Shown piece by piece: positions 28,040-37,067 of a stretch of DNA of 64,000 nucleotides (position 1 is its first letter; each line of letters starts with the position of its first letter). Made by a program: the position numbers and the translations under genes. The DNA comes from Thermodesulfobacterium geofontis OPF15 (GTDB lineage Bacteria; Desulfobacterota; Thermodesulfobacteria; Thermodesulfobacteriales; Thermodesulfobacteriaceae). Under the pieces are notes generated by a model, which worked only from the letters and a program-made list of their open reading frames with translations, ran no database searches and was not told the DNA's origin. The stretch covers positions 434,001-498,000 of the forward strand of contig NC_015682.1 in the NCBI RefSeq assembly GCF_000215975.1, written 5' to 3'.

Positions 28040-28714
28040 ATGGAAAAAATTTTAATAGTGGAAGATGATAAAGAGATAGGAAAAATTCTTTCAGAGGGCT
28101 TTTCTTCTCAAGGTTATAAATGTCATATAGTTAGTTCTTTGTCTGAGGCTTACATTTACCTTTTATCTTCTTCAGATCTATCTCTTGTTATACTTGATCT
28201 TATTCTCCCAGATGGTGACGGATTAGAACTTTTAAAGTATCTTCGTTCAACCCTTAAATTTAAAAAATTACCAGTAATTATAATTTCAGCCAGAGGAGCA
28301 GAGCTTGACAGAATTTTAGGTTTAGAATTGGGGGCAGATGATTATGTGGTTAAGCCATTTAGTCTAAGAGAAGTTATAATAAGGGCTAATAAAATTTTAA
28401 AAAGAAATTTACAACCAGAAGAGATTTTAAATTATGGTCCCCTTAAAGTGGATAAGAAAAAAAAGATTATTTTACTTGAAGAAAAACTCCTTACTCTTAC
28501 ACCTACAGAATATAAGATTTTAGAAACCTTAGTAGAAAACTCAGAAAGAATTATTACCAGAGAAGAGCTTATTAGAATAATTTGGCCTGTAGAAAAGGAA
28601 TATTACTCAAGAGTTTTAGATGCTTATATTTGTAGATTAAGAACCAAGCTTGGTAAATATGGAAAAATCATAGAAACTGTTAGAGGCTTTGGATACCGTT
28701 TAGCTCAGATATAA
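28040..28714 (+). CDS. phoB: Two-component response regulator, PhoB/OmpR family
   Basis: A 224-residue regulator. The receiver domain (1-120) has acidic residues D9 and D10, the phospho-acceptor D53 (VILDLILPDGDG) and K104 (VVKPFS). The C-terminal winged helix has LTPTEYKILETLVEN and LRTKLGKYGKIIETVRGFGYRL, typical of PhoB. The Pho assignment rests on the pstS remnant, the porin and the 11-nt repeats beside it. It has no clear Shine-Dalgarno, because the repeat array reaches to within 7 nt of the start. The kinase gene starts 2 nt after its stop. Confidence 0.85.
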   Translation: MEKILIVEDDKEIGKILSEGFSSQGYKCHIVSSLSEAYIYLLSSSDLSLVILDLILPDGDGLELLKYLRSTLKFKKLPVIIISARGAELDRILGLELGADDYVVKPFSLREVIIRANKILKRNLQPEEILNYGPLKVDKKKKIILLEEKLLTLTPTEYKILETLVENSERIITREELIRIIWPVEKEYYSRVLDAYICRLRTKLGKYGKIIETVRGFGYRLAQI

Positions 28715-28715
28715 A

Positions 28716-29789
28716 ATGAAAATCCCCCTTTCTTTATTAATTTTCTTAATAATAGCCCTTTTAATAGCCATATTTTTTCTTCTCAAAAAATTTTTAAAAA
28801 TTAAAAAGGAAAATAGCCTTTTAAAAAGAGAGCTTAATTTTTGGATAGATTTTTTCTCTAATTATCCTTTTCCTCTTTTTATAATTGAAAAAGATGAAAT
28901 AAAATGGCAAAACAAAAAGGCTCTTGAGATTTTAGGAGATCTTAGGGGTAAGAAAAAAGACCAAATAGAGTTATTTTTAAAAGATTCTTATTGGGATCGA
29001 AAAGTCCTTTTTCTTTCACCAGAATCGGCAGCTTATCTTTTGATTGATAAAAAGGAGGAAAAAATTTTAAAAAGAAGTTATGAAATAGCTTTAGCCTATC
29101 TTTCTCATGAATTAAAAACACCCTTTACTATGGTAAAAAACTATGCAGAAAAATTGGAAGAAAAACTAAAAGAAATTAAATCTTTTGAAGCTCTTTTAAA
29201 AGATTTTGAAGCTTTAAAAAATTCTTTAGAAAGGGTTGAAAGATTAATTTATAAACTATTTTCATCCTTAGAGTATTTAGTTAAGGATTTAAAAATAAAA
29301 AAGGAAAATTTTTCTTTAAAACCTGCAATAGAGGAGGTAATTTTTTGGGTAACCCCACTTTGTAAGGATAAAAATATAGAGTTAGAGGTGGATATACCAG
29401 AGGATATAGAAATAGAGGGAGATAAAGAATGGTTAATGCAAGCTATTTTAAATCCTTTAGAAAATGCTATTAAATTTTCCCCACCTGGAGAAAAAGTGAT
29501 TTTAAAGGTTTACCGAAGAGAAAATGATTGGATTAATATTTTGATAAGAGATATGGGTCCAGGGGTTGCTTATGAAGAGCTTCCCTTTTTAGGAATGCCC
29601 TTTTTTAAATCAAGTGCTGAAAAGGGATTAGGTTTTGGGCTTTTTCTTACTAAAAAAATAATATCTGCTCATGGGGGAAAACTTAGATTTAATCTTCCTT
29701 CCCAAGGAGGCTTAGAAGTATTAATAGAAATACCTTATAATTTGAAAAGAGTTTCTATTTCTTCTTCTGACATGGGTTTTGCTAAATAA
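28716..29789 (+). CDS. phoR: Sensor histidine kinase, PhoR-like
   Basis: A 357-residue membrane kinase. One N-terminal helix (3-24) leads into a short PAS-like region (about 42-110). The H-box is YLSHELKTPFTMV with phospho-acceptor H131. The ATPase domain shows the N-box (NPLENAIKFSPPG), G1 (DMGPGV) and G2 (GLGFGLFLTKK). The lack of a periplasmic sensor domain is like PhoR, which senses through the Pst system. The last 55 nt overlap the 3' end of the convergent GGDEF-EAL gene. Confidence 0.85.
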   Translation: MKIPLSLLIFLIIALLIAIFFLLKKFLKIKKENSLLKRELNFWIDFFSNYPFPLFIIEKDEIKWQNKKALEILGDLRGKKKDQIELFLKDSYWDRKVLFLSPESAAYLLIDKKEEKILKRSYEIALAYLSHELKTPFTMVKNYAEKLEEKLKEIKSFEALLKDFEALKNSLERVERLIYKLFSSLEYLVKDLKIKKENFSLKPAIEEVIFWVTPLCKDKNIELEVDIPEDIEIEGDKEWLMQAILNPLENAIKFSPPGEKVILKVYRRENDWINILIRDMGPGVAYEELPFLGMPFFKSSAEKGLGFGLFLTKKIISAHGGKLRFNLPSQGGLEVLIEIPYNLKRVSISSSDMGFAK

Positions 29790-32782
29790 AAACCTTGAAC
29801 ATAATCACACTTTAGTTTTTTAAGAAGCTTAAGTTGTTCCTCTGTTTCTACTCCTTCAGCTACAGTTTTTATGTTTAAAGAATGGGAAAGATTAATGATA
29901 CTTTCTACAATATAATAGGTTTTAGGGTCTTTAACCAAATCCCTTGTAAAGGAAATATCAATTTTAAGAAGATCAATAGGAAAATCTTTCAAATAGTTTA
30001 AAGAGGAAAAACCTGTCCCAAAGTCATCTAAGATAACTTTTATCTTTAAAGATTTAATAGTTTCTATTATCTCTTTTGCCATCTCTATGTTTTCTGCTAA
30101 GGTGTGTTCTGTGATTTCTATTTCTAAAAAATAGGGATATTGAGAAAAAAATTCTTTGAAATGGGTTAAAAGATTTAAAAATTGGGCAGATTTAAAGCTT
30201 TGAGAGGATACATTTATAGAAATAGGTATTTTCCACTTTTTAATTTTCTCTATATTTTTCTTTAAGCATAAAGACTCAAATTCTGATAAATAGGGGCTAT
30301 TTTCAAGAAAGTTTATAAACTCGGATGGTAAAATAAGTTTTTTATTTTTCTTAATTCTTACAAGGGCTTCTAATCCAGCTAATTTTAAAGTTTCTGTTTC
30401 AAAATAGGGCTGATAATAGAAAACAAAAAGATCCTTTTCAAAGGCAGTTTTAATAAGTAAATCAGTTTTAAAATCTTTTTCTACTTTTCTTTCTATTTCA
30501 GTGTTATAGATTTCTATATGAGAAGGACCTCTCCCTTTGGCTTCAACTAAAGCCAAATTGACTTTTCTCCAAAGTTCATCAACTGTATTTCCATCTTGTG
30601 GAAATATAACTATTCCCATATTCCAATCTAAGGAGATACTTTTATCTTCATAAGAAATGGGTTCTTTTAAAATATTTTCTAATATTTTTATCCATTCATA
30701 TATTTCCTCTTTTGTGATATCTATAACAAAGAGGCAAAACTCATCTCCTCCAGTTCTTCCTAAAATCCCCTTATCTTTTATAGCATCTTGAAGTTCTCTT
30801 GCCAATTCCTTTAAGCAGTAATCTCCTACCTCATATCCATAGAAATGATTTATATAAGAAAATCTATAAAAATCTATTAGAAAAAGTACAGAAGGTTTAT
30901 TGAGAATATTTAAAAGCTCAGTTAATTTTCTTTGAAATCCTTGTCTATTTGGAAGACCAGTTAAAAGGTCTTGGTATTGAAGAGATTCTCTTTCCTTTTC
31001 AAATTCTAATTCCTTAGTTAAATCCCTTCCTACAATTATTACCTTAGTTTTAGTAGGTAACTTAATAAAAGAAATTTTTAATTCTAAGATCAATCTTATC
31101 CTATCTGGTTTATGGTAGATAACAAATCTTGTGGTATCCTTTTTGAGCTTAATTATTTCTTCGGGTATAAAAAGAAGTTTAAAACAATTTTTTTTAAGTA
31201 AATCTTTTTTTTCAAAGCTAAGAATTTTTTCTCCGAAAGGATTAATATATTCAATTCTTCCTTCTTCATCAGCAATTATAGTTAGTTCTTCTGCTTTTTC
31301 TACAAGCTTACCTAAGGTTAAATCTCTTTCAATTAATTTTACTTTTTTTAAGGCAAAATTTAAATCTTCTTGAAGCTCATTTAATAAGGATAAAATATCT
31401 TTTGAAAAGAAGCCTTTTTCAGAGGAAAGTAGATTTAAAAAAGCTATAATATTTTCCTCTTTTATAAGGGGGATGATACCAAGGGAATAGGAGTTAATAT
31501 CTTGAAAAAAAGGTGTTTTTTCGGTTGTAGTAATTATTAAATTTTTAGAGGGTTTAAAATCTTCTGGATAAGAATAAAGGACTTTTCCATTTTTATCACT
31601 TATCCATACTCCTTCTAATTCTAAAGATTCATGCACAGTAGGTAATATATTTTTATAAATTTCTTCTTCAAAATTGCAGTGTATAAGTATTTGATTAACT
31701 TTTCTTAAAAGATTAAAAAATCTTTGTAATTTTTTAAGCTCAGTTATATCAACTCCTATAATAAATCCACAGTATTTATTTCGATAAAAAATGGTTGAGG
31801 CAAATAAAAGAACTTCTATTTTTCTTCCATCTTTTGATTTAAATGTTATGGGCTCATAAGGGGAAAAGAAGTATTCACCTTTTAATCTTCTTTCTACAAC
31901 CTTTTTAACCCCTTCTCTATCTTTTTCATAATAAAGAATTTCCCAGGCAGCTAATTTTTTAATTTCCTCAAGGGTATATCCCAATAATTTAAGAAAATAA
32001 GGATTTACATAAAGATAAGTGTCATGATATATAGCAATACCAAAAAAGGGGGCATTTAAAAAGGTTTCTAAGATAGTAGCTTTTTCTATTAATTGAGGAA
32101 AGATTTTACTTATATAAGAAAAGAATTTAATTAAATTTTCTTCCCATATATTTACTTCTTCTATTTCTTCAAAACCAAGAGTTTTTATTATCTTTTTATC
32201 TATGGAAAATAGGGAAGTTTTTATTTCGTTAAAGAAGGGACTTTCAGAGGAAAGCATAAAATAATGAGTAATTGGAAAAGGAAACTTTTCTATATAAGGA
32301 AATTTATCTAAATAGGGTTTTGCTCTTAATTCTGAAAGTATATAAAGATCACCTTTATCATTAAGAATTTCAGCCTCAACTTCTTCATAAAAATCTTTAA
32401 AGATTGCTTGAATTTTGGAAAAGTTAAAATCAAATTTTAAAACTAAATAAAATAATAGAGCATAAAAAATAGCTTGATTAACAGTAACAATTCTAATTTT
32501 TTCTTCTTTTTTAATTTCTGAAAAAGGTTTTTTAGAGATGGCTAAATAGTGATCAATTTTATCTTTAAATTTAGCAATAGGTCTATAGTTTTTCTCAATT
32601 AAGTGTAAAGAAAGGGAAAAGGAGGCATAAAATAAATCAACTTCTTCTAAATCCTGAGGAAATTTTTCAAAGACACTAAGTTTTACCTCTTTATTTAATA
32701 AATCTTTTAAATTCTCAGAAAATTTTTCCCAAAGACTTAATTTTTCCCTTTGACAACTGCAGATTCTTAATTTAATATCCAT
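29735..32782 (-). CDS. PhnD-like/PAS/GGDEF/EAL cyclic-di-GMP enzyme
   Basis: A 1015-residue protein with no evident signal peptide or membrane helix. Residues 1-210 look like a PhnD/PstS-type ligand-binding fold placed in the cytoplasm. A PAS domain (about 235-355), a GAF-like region (about 360-490) and a second PAS (about 495-600) follow. The diguanylate cyclase domain has GGDEF intact at 678-682. The phosphodiesterase domain has EAL at 805-807, DDFGTGFSSL and AEGVETEEQ. Both enzymatic domains look competent. The residues before GGDEF lack the RxxD inhibitory site. A phosphate or phosphonate ligand is suggested by the fold and neighbours, not shown. Confidence 0.85.
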   Translation of the reverse strand: MDIKLRICSCQREKLSLWEKFSENLKDLLNKEVKLSVFEKFPQDLEEVDLFYASFSLSLHLIEKNYRPIAKFKDKIDHYLAISKKPFSEIKKEEKIRIVTVNQAIFYALLFYLVLKFDFNFSKIQAIFKDFYEEVEAEILNDKGDLYILSELRAKPYLDKFPYIEKFPFPITHYFMLSSESPFFNEIKTSLFSIDKKIIKTLGFEEIEEVNIWEENLIKFFSYISKIFPQLIEKATILETFLNAPFFGIAIYHDTYLYVNPYFLKLLGYTLEEIKKLAAWEILYYEKDREGVKKVVERRLKGEYFFSPYEPITFKSKDGRKIEVLLFASTIFYRNKYCGFIIGVDITELKKLQRFFNLLRKVNQILIHCNFEEEIYKNILPTVHESLELEGVWISDKNGKVLYSYPEDFKPSKNLIITTTEKTPFFQDINSYSLGIIPLIKEENIIAFLNLLSSEKGFFSKDILSLLNELQEDLNFALKKVKLIERDLTLGKLVEKAEELTIIADEEGRIEYINPFGEKILSFEKKDLLKKNCFKLLFIPEEIIKLKKDTTRFVIYHKPDRIRLILELKISFIKLPTKTKVIIVGRDLTKELEFEKERESLQYQDLLTGLPNRQGFQRKLTELLNILNKPSVLFLIDFYRFSYINHFYGYEVGDYCLKELARELQDAIKDKGILGRTGGDEFCLFVIDITKEEIYEWIKILENILKEPISYEDKSISLDWNMGIVIFPQDGNTVDELWRKVNLALVEAKGRGPSHIEIYNTEIERKVEKDFKTDLLIKTAFEKDLFVFYYQPYFETETLKLAGLEALVRIKKNKKLILPSEFINFLENSPYLSEFESLCLKKNIEKIKKWKIPISINVSSQSFKSAQFLNLLTHFKEFFSQYPYFLEIEITEHTLAENIEMAKEIIETIKSLKIKVILDDFGTGFSSLNYLKDFPIDLLKIDISFTRDLVKDPKTYYIVESIINLSHSLNIKTVAEGVETEEQLKLLKKLKCDYVQGFYLAKPMSEEEIETLFKL

Positions 32783-32890
32783 ATAAGCCTAAAAAAAATA
32801 TTTTTAATTTATGAAAAGTCAATATACATATTATCATAGTATTTTTTATATTCGGATATTTTTAAAAAAGAGTTAAATTAAAAATTAATT

Positions 32891-33670
32891 ATGAAGCTTG
32901 AAGATATACAAAGTTTAGCTCCAGAAAATAAGATTCCTTTAGACAAGGTAGGGATAAAAGGTTTTAAATATCCTGTAAAAGTTCTTGATAGAGAAAAGGG
33001 TATTCAGCACACAGTTGCAGAAATTAACCTTTATGTAGATCTTCCTGCAAGGTTTAAAGGAACCCATATGAGTAGATTTATTGAGGTTTTAAATGAATTC
33101 GGAAGAGAAATTCATATGAAAAATGTAATAAAGCTTTTAAAAAGGCTAAAGAAAAAACTTTCTTCAAGGTCTGCTCATATAGAAATGTATTTTCCCTATT
33201 TTTTAGAAAAAAAAGCACCTGTAAGTGGAATAGCAAGTCTTATGGAGTATCAGGCATTTATCTTAGCTTCCTATTCTCAGAAAAAAAAGGATTTAATAGT
33301 AGGGGTAGAGGTTCCTGTTATGACCCTTTGTCCCTGTTCTAAAAGTATAAGTAAATATTCTGCTCATAATCAAAGGGGAAAAGTAACTATTAAAGTAAGG
33401 TTTAAGAATTTTATTTGGTTAGAGGAACTAATTGAAATTGCTGAGACTTCTGCCTCAAGTCCAGTTTATTCCCTTTTAAAAAGACCAGATGAAAAGTTTG
33501 TTACAGAACATGCCTATGAGAATCCCAAATTTGTAGAAGATGTAGTAAGGGAGGTTGCAAGAAAGCTTTTAGAACATCCAGAAATTACCTGGTTTTCAGT
33601 TGAGGCAGAAAATTTTGAATCAATTCATGCTCATAATGCCTATGCCTTTATAGAAAGGACTAAATCTTAA
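32891..33670 (+). CDS. folE2: GTP cyclohydrolase FolE2 (type IB)
   Basis: A 259-residue enzyme making 7,8-dihydroneopterin triphosphate from GTP, the first step of folate and of queuosine-type pathways. The type IB hallmarks are GIKGFKYPVKV, the metal-binding Cys in MTLCPCSKSIS, and AHNQRGKVTI. FolE2 works with several divalent metals, unlike zinc-dependent FolE. It has a poor ribosome site. It ends in a 4-nt convergent overlap with the second porin. Confidence 0.93.
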   Translation: MKLEDIQSLAPENKIPLDKVGIKGFKYPVKVLDREKGIQHTVAEINLYVDLPARFKGTHMSRFIEVLNEFGREIHMKNVIKLLKRLKKKLSSRSAHIEMYFPYFLEKKAPVSGIASLMEYQAFILASYSQKKKDLIVGVEVPVMTLCPCSKSISKYSAHNQRGKVTIKVRFKNFIWLEELIEIAETSASSPVYSLLKRPDEKFVTEHAYENPKFVEDVVREVARKLLEHPEITWFSVEAENFESIHAHNAYAFIERTKS

Positions 33671-35052
33671 AAATTAGCATAAATTCCTAAATACCAAGTA
33701 AAGTTTGTAGGATCCCAACCTTTATTATTTGTTTTAGCAGCTTTATCTTTTATATAAGCTTTTAAGGCATCTTCAGCCTTTACATAATCAAAACCAATTC
33801 CAATTCTATTAGTAACATCAATACCTTTTTTGCCTCTTATAGGATAAAGGCTTAAGCATGCTCCATATCTTTCATAAACAAGGTCTTTATGAATTTTACC
33901 TGTGGTATCCCTATAATTTCCGTCTACATCTACATATTCATATCTAAATCCAATTCCTGGATAACCAATTCCAATTTTTTCATCATATATTAGATGAATC
34001 TCTCCATACCATGTCCAAACATCTCCTTTTTTATACTTATTAATCACTTCTTCATAAAAATGGGTATCTTTAAAATACATATATCCAAGCTCAGCGCCTA
34101 TAAGATATTTTTGGTAAAACTTCTTTTCAAAGGCAAAATCAGCAGCATAAGCCTTTCTTGTAAGAGAAGATGAACCATATTTATTGGTATTAGCATTTTC
34201 TAAATGGGTTTCATGATGATATCCTATTCCAAAGGTCATAAAATCAAGGCTTCCTCCATAGGTTTGATATTCTCTTGAGGAAGGGTCAAAAACATTGGGC
34301 TCTTGTTTAAATCCCCAAAAAGTGGGAGTAAATTCAAGTCTTACATCATACTCAAAATTTTTAAATGATTCTTGAGGCCCTGTTGTTTGAACATTCCCAA
34401 AACCTCCAGTAGTAAGACTCCAAACTTTTGAACTATTAGATCTATCCTCACTAAAAATTCCAGCAAAGTATTTTATTAAACCATCTTTTATAGAGCCTTT
34501 AACCATCATTCCCATATCTGTTCTTTTATAAGCTTGATTTCCTCTATATCCACCTTCATAAGGATTAACAGGTTTTAAAGCCTCTTTAAATTGATTGGCT
34601 AAAAAATAATCTCCATCACTTGACATAACAGGACTATTATGACGACCTATAAAATTGTGTCTACTAAAAGGAGTTCTTATTTTTCCAGCACCTATTATAA
34701 ATTCAGGACGAAAATTAAAATAAATAGCTCCCTCCCAAAGCATACCTTCATATCCTTCATTATCATTAAAGTCAAAATTTCCATAAAAACTTATTAATTT
34801 AGTTATTTGCCCTTTTGCACCAAGCCTATATTTGTAAATTTGAAATTGTTGTTGTCTATAATCTTTATATTGTTTCATAATATCTGTAGGTGAAAAACTA
34901 TAAGCCCCCTTATCTAAATTTAAATAAAAAACCCTTATTTGTGCTTGCAAATCTGCAAAGGTATCTTCACTTACTTTAATTTGAACAGCATTAGCCTTTA
35001 AGGAAAAGCAAAAAATCCCCATTCCAATTAATCCTAATAATTTCTTTTTCAT
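33667..35052 (-). CDS. Outer-membrane porin, phosphate-selective porin-like
   Basis: A 461-residue outer-membrane protein. A signal peptide (1-22, ending KANA) is followed directly by beta-barrel strands without a coiled coil. YRLGAKGQITKLISFYGNFDFND and AIYFNFRPEFIIGAGKIRTPFSRHNF resemble the OprO/OprP porin family. It ends GIYANF with a terminal Phe. It has its own promoter at 35090-35117 and a GGAGGTG ribosome site. It is weakly similar in plan to the porin at 25657-27045, but the two are not close copies. Confidence 0.8.
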   Translation of the reverse strand: MKKKLLGLIGMGIFCFSLKANAVQIKVSEDTFADLQAQIRVFYLNLDKGAYSFSPTDIMKQYKDYRQQQFQIYKYRLGAKGQITKLISFYGNFDFNDNEGYEGMLWEGAIYFNFRPEFIIGAGKIRTPFSRHNFIGRHNSPVMSSDGDYFLANQFKEALKPVNPYEGGYRGNQAYKRTDMGMMVKGSIKDGLIKYFAGIFSEDRSNSSKVWSLTTGGFGNVQTTGPQESFKNFEYDVRLEFTPTFWGFKQEPNVFDPSSREYQTYGGSLDFMTFGIGYHHETHLENANTNKYGSSSLTRKAYAADFAFEKKFYQKYLIGAELGYMYFKDTHFYEEVINKYKKGDVWTWYGEIHLIYDEKIGIGYPGIGFRYEYVDVDGNYRDTTGKIHKDLVYERYGACLSLYPIRGKKGIDVTNRIGIGFDYVKAEDALKAYIKDKAAKTNNKGWDPTNFTWYLGIYANF

Positions 35053-35089
35053 TCTTTAGACACCTCCTGCAATTTTTAAATTTAAATAA

Positions 35090-35117
35090 CTTATAAGGGT
35101 AGTTTTTGATAAGTCAA
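35090..35117 (-). promoter_or_regulatory. Promoter of the second porin
   Basis: On the reverse strand, -35 TTGACT (35117-35112), a 16-nt spacer and -10 TATAAG (35095-35090) lie about 38 nt ahead of the porin ATG. The remaining part of the 281-bp gap (35053-35333) is very AT-rich. It holds two direct repeats and the hyp promoter, and no gene was seen. Confidence 0.5.
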
Positions 35118-35204
35118 ATTTTTTTAGAAAGAATTAAAATTGAAAAATTTTAATTGATTAGAGTTATAAAGGAATAAAATAAGTTTTTTTAATTTTTTAA
35201 AATC

Positions 35205-35242
35205 TTTTTAAATAATTTTTAGAAATTTTTAAATAATTTTTA
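35205..35242 (+). repeat. Two 17-nt direct repeats upstream of hypB
   Basis: TTTTTAAATAATTTTTA occurs at 35205-35221 and again at 35226-35242, a period of 21 nt or two helical turns. The copies lie 24-61 nt upstream of the hypB -35 box. They could be a regulator-binding pair or phased A-tracts that bend DNA; in such AT-rich sequence chance is also possible. Confidence 0.45.
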
Positions 35243-35265
35243 AGCCTTTATAGAAATTACCAAAA

Positions 35266-35295
35266 TTGCTTTAAAAAATTTTAAAAATATATTAT
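35266..35295 (+). promoter_or_regulatory. Promoter of the hyp genes
   Basis: A -35 box TTGCTT (35266-35271), an 18-nt spacer and a -10 box TATTAT (35290-35295) lie about 38 nt ahead of the hypB start. Identified by eye. Confidence 0.5.
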
Positions 35296-35333
35296 ATTTG
35301 TAGTAAATATTTAAAAACTAAAAGGAGAGGAAT

Positions 35334-36050
35334 ATGTGTAAAGAATGTGGGTGTGGAGTAACTGAAAGTTCTGATAAAAAGGCATTAGAGGTTTTTGAAG
35401 ACATTTTGAAATATAATAAATTCCAAGCTATGCATAATAGAGAACATTTTGAGGAACATAAAATTTATGCTATTAATCTTATGAGTGCTCCTGGAGCAGG
35501 GAAAACTACTCTTTTAGAAAAAACAATTGATTTTTTAAAAGAAAAGTACCGTTTAGGAGTAATAGAAGGAGATTTAGAAACTGAGAGAGATGCAGAAAGA
35601 ATAAGAAAAAAGGGAATCCCTGTTTATCAAATAACTACAGGAAGTGCTTGTCATCTTGATGCCTCTTTAATTCACAAAGCTATGCATCATCTACCTCTTG
35701 ATGAAATAGACCTTCTTTTTGTAGAAAACATAGGAAATCTTGTTTGTCCTGCCAATTATGATTTAGGTACCCATTTAAATGTAACCCTTCTTTCTGTTCC
35801 TGAAGGGGATGACAAACCAGAAAAGTATCCTCTTATTTTTAAAGTTTCAGATTTAGTATTGATTACTAAAGTTGATTTATTACCCTATTTTGATTTTGAT
35901 TTAGATAAGGTAAAGGAAGATATAAAAAAGACAAATCCCAAGGCTCATATAATAGCTCTTTCTGCAAAAGATGGAATAGGTTTTGAAGAGTGGATTAAAT
36001 TTTTAGAAGATAAATTTAATGAATATCGCAAAAACCTCAATTTTAGGTAA
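35334..36050 (+). CDS. hypB: Hydrogenase nickel incorporation GTPase HypB
   Basis: A 238-residue SIMIBI-class GTPase that delivers nickel to [NiFe]-hydrogenase. The N-terminal CKECGCG is a high-affinity nickel motif like the CxxCGC of E. coli HypB. The P-loop is SAPGAGKTT (51-59). EGDLETERDAERI, TGSACHLDA (metal Cys/His), ENIGNLVCP and TKVDLLPYF follow. There is no His-rich nickel-storage stretch. GGAGAGG precedes the start. It leads hypE and hypA. Confidence 0.95.
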   Translation: MCKECGCGVTESSDKKALEVFEDILKYNKFQAMHNREHFEEHKIYAINLMSAPGAGKTTLLEKTIDFLKEKYRLGVIEGDLETERDAERIRKKGIPVYQITTGSACHLDASLIHKAMHHLPLDEIDLLFVENIGNLVCPANYDLGTHLNVTLLSVPEGDDKPEKYPLIFKVSDLVLITKVDLLPYFDFDLDKVKEDIKKTNPKAHIIALSAKDGIGFEEWIKFLEDKFNEYRKNLNFR

Positions 36051-36055
36051 AACCT

Positions 36056-37066
36056 ATGAAAATTGATAAACTTCTTCTTTCTCATGGTGGAGGAGGAGAA
36101 GAAACTTATTTTCTTATAAAAGAATATATTCTTAAATACTTTTCTAATCCTATTCTTAATCAACTTGAAGATTCTGCCATATTAACTGATAGTTTTTCAG
36201 AATTAGCTTTTACTATAGATGGTTTTACAGTAAAACCTATATTTTTTAAAGGTGGAAATATTGGTAAACTTGCAGTAACAGGCACTATAAATGATCTTGT
36301 AGTAGTTGGAGCAAGACCACTTTATTTGACAGTGGGCTTTATAATTGAAGAAGGTTTTTTGATGGAAGATTTTGAAAAAATTCTTAAAAGTATAAAAGAA
36401 GAGGCTGAAAAAAATAAAATTTTTATAGTAGCAGGAGATACAAAAATAGTTCCTAAAAAAGAAATTGACGGAATATTTATTACTACTTCAGGAATAGGGA
36501 AAATTGTTTATAAAGGAATTTCTTGTTCCAATTTAAAGCCAGGAGATGTTATTATAGTTTCGGGTTCAATTGGAGATCATGGAGCATGCATCTTAGCAGA
36601 AAGAGAGGGAATTAAATTTGATATAGAGTTACAAAGTGATTGCGAAAGTCTTTTACCTTTAGCAGAAGAACTTTTTAATTCAAAAATAGAGATTCATGCT
36701 ATGAGAGATCCTACAAGGGGAGGGCTTGCAGCAACCCTTTATGAGTGGGCTTATAGCTCTCAAGTAAATATTATAATTGAAGAAGCTCTTATTCCTGTAA
36801 AACCTCAAGTAAAGGCTTTTTGTGAAGCTCTTGGATTTGAACCCTATCATCTTCCCTGTGAAGGAAGAATGGTTCTTTCAGTTCCAGAAAAATTTGCTGA
36901 AAAAGTTTTAGAGATTTTTAAAAATCATCCCTCAGGAAGTTCTGCTCAAATTATAGGAAAAGTTTTAGAAAAAAGTTCCTTTCCTCAAGTGATTTTAAAA
37001 ACCCTTTATGGGACAGAGCGTGTTCTTGAAAATACCTCAGGAGAACTTTTTCCCAGAATTTGCTAA
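36056..37066 (+). CDS. hypE: Hydrogenase cyanide-ligand synthesis protein HypE
   Basis: A 336-residue PurM/AIR-synthase-like protein that dehydrates the carbamoyl group on its C-terminal Cys to make the CN ligand of the [NiFe] site. LLSHGGGGEE near the start, the ATP-binding VAGDTKIV, and the obligatory C-terminus PRIC (C336) are all present. It starts 5 nt after hypB. The partner HypF and the HypCD complex are not in this window. Confidence 0.95.
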   Translation: MKIDKLLLSHGGGGEETYFLIKEYILKYFSNPILNQLEDSAILTDSFSELAFTIDGFTVKPIFFKGGNIGKLAVTGTINDLVVVGARPLYLTVGFIIEEGFLMEDFEKILKSIKEEAEKNKIFIVAGDTKIVPKKEIDGIFITTSGIGKIVYKGISCSNLKPGDVIIVSGSIGDHGACILAEREGIKFDIELQSDCESLLPLAEELFNSKIEIHAMRDPTRGGLAATLYEWAYSSQVNIIIEEALIPVKPQVKAFCEALGFEPYHLPCEGRMVLSVPEKFAEKVLEIFKNHPSGSSAQIIGKVLEKSSFPQVILKTLYGTERVLENTSGELFPRIC

Positions 37067-37067
37067 A

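Noticed and set aside
37008-37067. Longer HypA starting at 37008
   Set aside because: It would place 20 residues before the Met-His that HypA needs for nickel binding, and it lies inside hypE.
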